Assembly: GCA_029776555.1 (NCBI GenBank)
Contig: JAKOSZ010000355.1
Location: 1-6,235 of the forward strand
Length of the DNA: 6,235 nucleotides
DNA from: Bacillota bacterium
GTDB taxonomy: Bacteria; Bacillota; Clostridia; Acetivibrionales; JAKOSZ01
Reading direction: 5' to 3'
How positions within the stretch are numbered: the first letter of the stretch is position 1; each line of letters starts with the position of its first letter. The position numbers and the translations under genes were made by a program. Shown piece by piece: positions 4,099 through 6,235 of this stretch. Under the pieces are notes generated by a model. The model worked only from the letters and a program-made list of their open reading frames with translations, was not told the DNA's origin and searched no databases.

Positions 4099-6235
4099 CT
4101 ATTCAAGGGTCAGCTCTTTTTTTACAAAAGGCACGGGATAAGCCGCGAGCCACACCTCGGGCGTAATTTCAGGATTTCCCCCTTCAAGGAGCAGGGTGAA
4201 AATTTCTATCTTTTCCCCGGCCATATCGGGGGTAAGGGGTATATAGTAGGTGTAGTTCTGGCCTGACGGCCTTACCACCCATTCCCACACGTTGGAAGGG
4301 TAAGACGGGCTTCTGTCGGGAGCGCCAATCAGCCGTCCCCCGATCCGTGCCGCGCAGTAGGCCTTCTCAACGCCGTGTTTGCCGTTTACGGCAACGCATA
4401 GGTAGCTGTTGGCCGGAATTCTTTCTACTATGAAACTTCCGGACCAGGCCGCGATTGCAGGGGCTTTCCCGTAAGATCCCAGCAGGTTGGAAGCCCTCCA
4501 GCCGGTGCGGTCAAGCTCCCTGCCGTCTTTGTAGGCCTTGAACTCAACGATCCGGTCGGGAGGCTCCGGCAGCCTGAAATACCTTATTTCCCCGTCAGTC
4601 TGCACTTTATAAGTCAAACGCTTTAAGCTCCCCTTAACCATCCTCAGAATATGGCTCTTATGGGTCACCACCGGGATGGCCACGTATTCTGCAAGGGTCT
4701 TGACCTGAGCCTGGGTTACCGGCGTCCATAGATGCAAGTCGGCGGAAACATCCCCGGACACGGGCGGTTCAGTCTTTATCGCCTCTCTTATGTCTTCCTC
4801 CACTTCCAGGCGGGTTATTTCTATCTCATCCACGGATACGGGCTTACCCAAGTCCACCCGGAGGACGCCGCCGTTAACCCTGAGATTCATATAGAGGGAC
4901 AGGGCGTCAAAGAAAGTGTCCGGATTCCCGTCAAACATGTACCTGTCCCAGGTGCCGCGGTAAATGAAAGTCTTCTGGCTGAAAAAGACATCCCTGGCCC
5001 TGGCCGCCTGGGGGACGGCGGTAGGTCCCGAACGGAAGAGGGAGCGTACCTCCAGAGCGTTGCTGTCGGCGGCGAAGCAGGTAGCCTCGTAGAGGGCTTC
5101 GGCCTCAGGGGGCACATCGGTTTTCCTGAGGTCCCCCAGCTTTCTGTGGAAATCCTCCCCGATGGGATTACCCGGGAAACGGATATCTATCTCCTGCCCT
5201 TTTAAAAGACCCGACACGTCTTCCCCGTCCAGCCTTGCCCTGCTGTAAGAACCCGCAGCGCCGGTCAGTTTAACCCTTGCCCCGGTGCCCGGGAAACCTA
5301 AAAGCACTATTTTCGCAGGCTGCCCCGGCAGGTCCTTTATGACCTCATAATCGCAGCCTTCCATCCCTATTTCCCCAATGGGCTTAGTCGAAGCCATAAG
5401 GAGGCAGGAACGGAAGGGAAATACCTCAACCGCTACCTTTTCCCCGAACCTGAAGCGGCCCAGCACCTTTTCCGTGGGGTGAAGCTGGCGAAGCTCCACG
5501 CACTTTCCGGCTTTCAAGCCTATGGATTCGTCCAGGGCTACCTGGTATACGGTCTTCTGCCAGCTTAAGTTCCTCAGGGTGATAAAGCGGGTGGCCTCAT
5601 CTCCCCTGGATACGGCGTGGGGACCGTAACTCTCCTCCGGCAGGACCATCCCGTTTACCAGGATATCCCTGTACCTGCGGTGCAGGTTGTAAATGCGGGC
5701 AAGCTTGGGAAACTCGTCATCCCGCAAAAGCCATGGATTGCCGTATATTTCGGGAGCCAGTATGAGGCAGCGGTTGAAAGCCTGGAGCACCAGGTCGTCA
5801 TCCCAGTAATCCAGGCAGGAGGATAGACACACCCCGTGGTCTTCCGTCAGCCTTTTCAAGTCCGGCACCAGCCCGCGGCTTAAGGCTCCTGCCCGGTGAT
5901 GGGGTGCGGTTACCCGGTTGGATATATGGACATCTATGTAAGTCTCGGCTCCCTCCCACAGGAAGGTTGTGCTGTAGGGCGCCGCTTTCCCCAGGTCATT
6001 GCGGTGGTTTAAGACTATGAGGTCGGGGCAGTATTTCCTGCATTCCCTCATCATTTTAATAAAGCTGTCCTGCTTTTCCGGCCTCAAGGTGCCGCAAACC
6101 GTGTCGAACTTGAACAGCATGAATTCGTATTTCCGGCAAAAGTCCACAATAGTCCTGATGCGGGCTTCTTCTTCCTCAGGCGTATCCCCGAAGCCGTCGG
6201 CTCCTCCCCAGATTCCAAGCCTTATTCCAAGGGCC
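4099..6235 (-). CDS. Clan GH-D-like (alpha-galactosidase-like) multidomain protein, C-terminal part
   Basis: The frame is open from the right edge to the TAG at 4101-4099: 711 visible codons, with the N terminus outside the window. A GTG at 6147-6145 is in frame, but clear conserved sequence precedes it, so it is not the start. Numbering from the first visible codon, LGIRLGIWGG (2-11) resembles the beta-strand 3 region of GH27/GH36 alpha-galactosidases. MLFKFDTVCG (39-48) resembles LLKFDGCYC around the GH27 nucleophile, making D44 the candidate nucleophile. HRNDLG (77-82) and WEGAETYID (93-101) align with the GH36 RFDLG...W(T)SDDTD stretch, although the acid/base residue is not certain. The barrel continues to about 190, followed by a beta-rich region (about 215-350). 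RSGPTAVPQAARARDVFF (401-418) precedes a discoidin-like segment with FDGNPDTFF (434-442) and LRVDLGKPVSVDEIEI (458-473). A further beta-rich C-terminal region follows. It probably acts on a glycan, but substrate and activity are inferred. Secretion cannot be judged without the N terminus. Confidence 0.75.
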   Translation of the reverse strand, partial: ALGIRLGIWGGADGFGDTPEEEEARIRTIVDFCRKYEFMLFKFDTVCGTLRPEKQDSFIKMMRECRKYCPDLIVLNHRNDLGKAAPYSTTFLWEGAETYIDVHISNRVTAPHHRAGALSRGLVPDLKRLTEDHGVCLSSCLDYWDDDLVLQAFNRCLILAPEIYGNPWLLRDDEFPKLARIYNLHRRYRDILVNGMVLPEESYGPHAVSRGDEATRFITLRNLSWQKTVYQVALDESIGLKAGKCVELRQLHPTEKVLGRFRFGEKVAVEVFPFRSCLLMASTKPIGEIGMEGCDYEVIKDLPGQPAKIVLLGFPGTGARVKLTGAAGSYSRARLDGEDVSGLLKGQEIDIRFPGNPIGEDFHRKLGDLRKTDVPPEAEALYEATCFAADSNALEVRSLFRSGPTAVPQAARARDVFFSQKTFIYRGTWDRYMFDGNPDTFFDALSLYMNLRVNGGVLRVDLGKPVSVDEIEITRLEVEEDIREAIKTEPPVSGDVSADLHLWTPVTQAQVKTLAEYVAIPVVTHKSHILRMVKGSLKRLTYKVQTDGEIRYFRLPEPPDRIVEFKAYKDGRELDRTGWRASNLLGSYGKAPAIAAWSGSFIVERIPANSYLCVAVNGKHGVEKAYCAARIGGRLIGAPDRSPSYPSNVWEWVVRPSGQNYTYYIPLTPDMAGEKIEIFTLLLEGGNPEITPEVWLAAYPVPFVKKELTLE

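Noticed and set aside
4732..5205. A 157-codon plus-strand open frame inside the glycosidase-like gene
   Set aside because: It has no recognisable domain and lies wholly antisense to a long frame with conserved motifs.
6145..6147. GTG as the true start of the glycosidase-like gene
   Set aside because: The upstream in-frame sequence (6148-6234) encodes glycosidase-like residues including GIWGG, so the gene extends past the window.

Overview
The window looks like chromosomal DNA from a mid-GC Gram-positive bacterium, probably a member of the Clostridia. This is inferred from AGGAG-type ribosome binding sites, a near-consensus sigma-A promoter, free use of AGG/AGA and ATA codons beside GC-rich ones, and Eis-, CrtQ- and PlsY-like relatives typical of Firmicutes. 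No rRNA, tRNA, CRISPR array, insertion sequence or phage gene was seen.

Layout, left to right. (1) Bases 1-659, minus strand: the N-terminal 219 codons of a HEAT-repeat-like protein that runs off the left edge. (2) Bases 660-840: a divergent, AT-rich control region with a perfect 10-bp inverted repeat. (3) 841-2004, plus: a complete Eis-like GNAT acetyltransferase with a C-terminal SCP2-like domain. (4) 2005-2259: a GC-rich spacer with an imperfect 27-nt direct repeat, followed by a strong promoter whose -35/-10 spacer contains a 10-bp palindrome. (5) 2260-4011, plus: a tight two-gene operon encoding a membrane glycosyltransferase of the CrtQ type and a divergent PlsY-type membrane acyltransferase. 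(6) 4041-4088: a strong hairpin that probably ends transcription in both directions. (7) 4099-6235, minus: the C-terminal 711 codons of a large protein whose first visible part resembles the catalytic barrel of clan GH-D alpha-galactosidases, followed by beta-rich and discoidin-like regions; its N terminus is beyond the right edge.

How the genes may work together. The glycosyltransferase and acyltransferase are almost certainly co-transcribed and both are membrane proteins. In staphylococci a CrtQ-type glycosyltransferase and a separate acyltransferase (CrtO) glycosylate and acylate a carotenoid. Here the second gene is a PlsY homologue with changed catalytic motifs, so the pair may make an acylated glycolipid from a lipid acceptor that cannot be named from this window. 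No carotenoid, hopanoid or other lipid-backbone gene is visible. The acetyltransferase and the two edge genes have no evident functional link to the pair.
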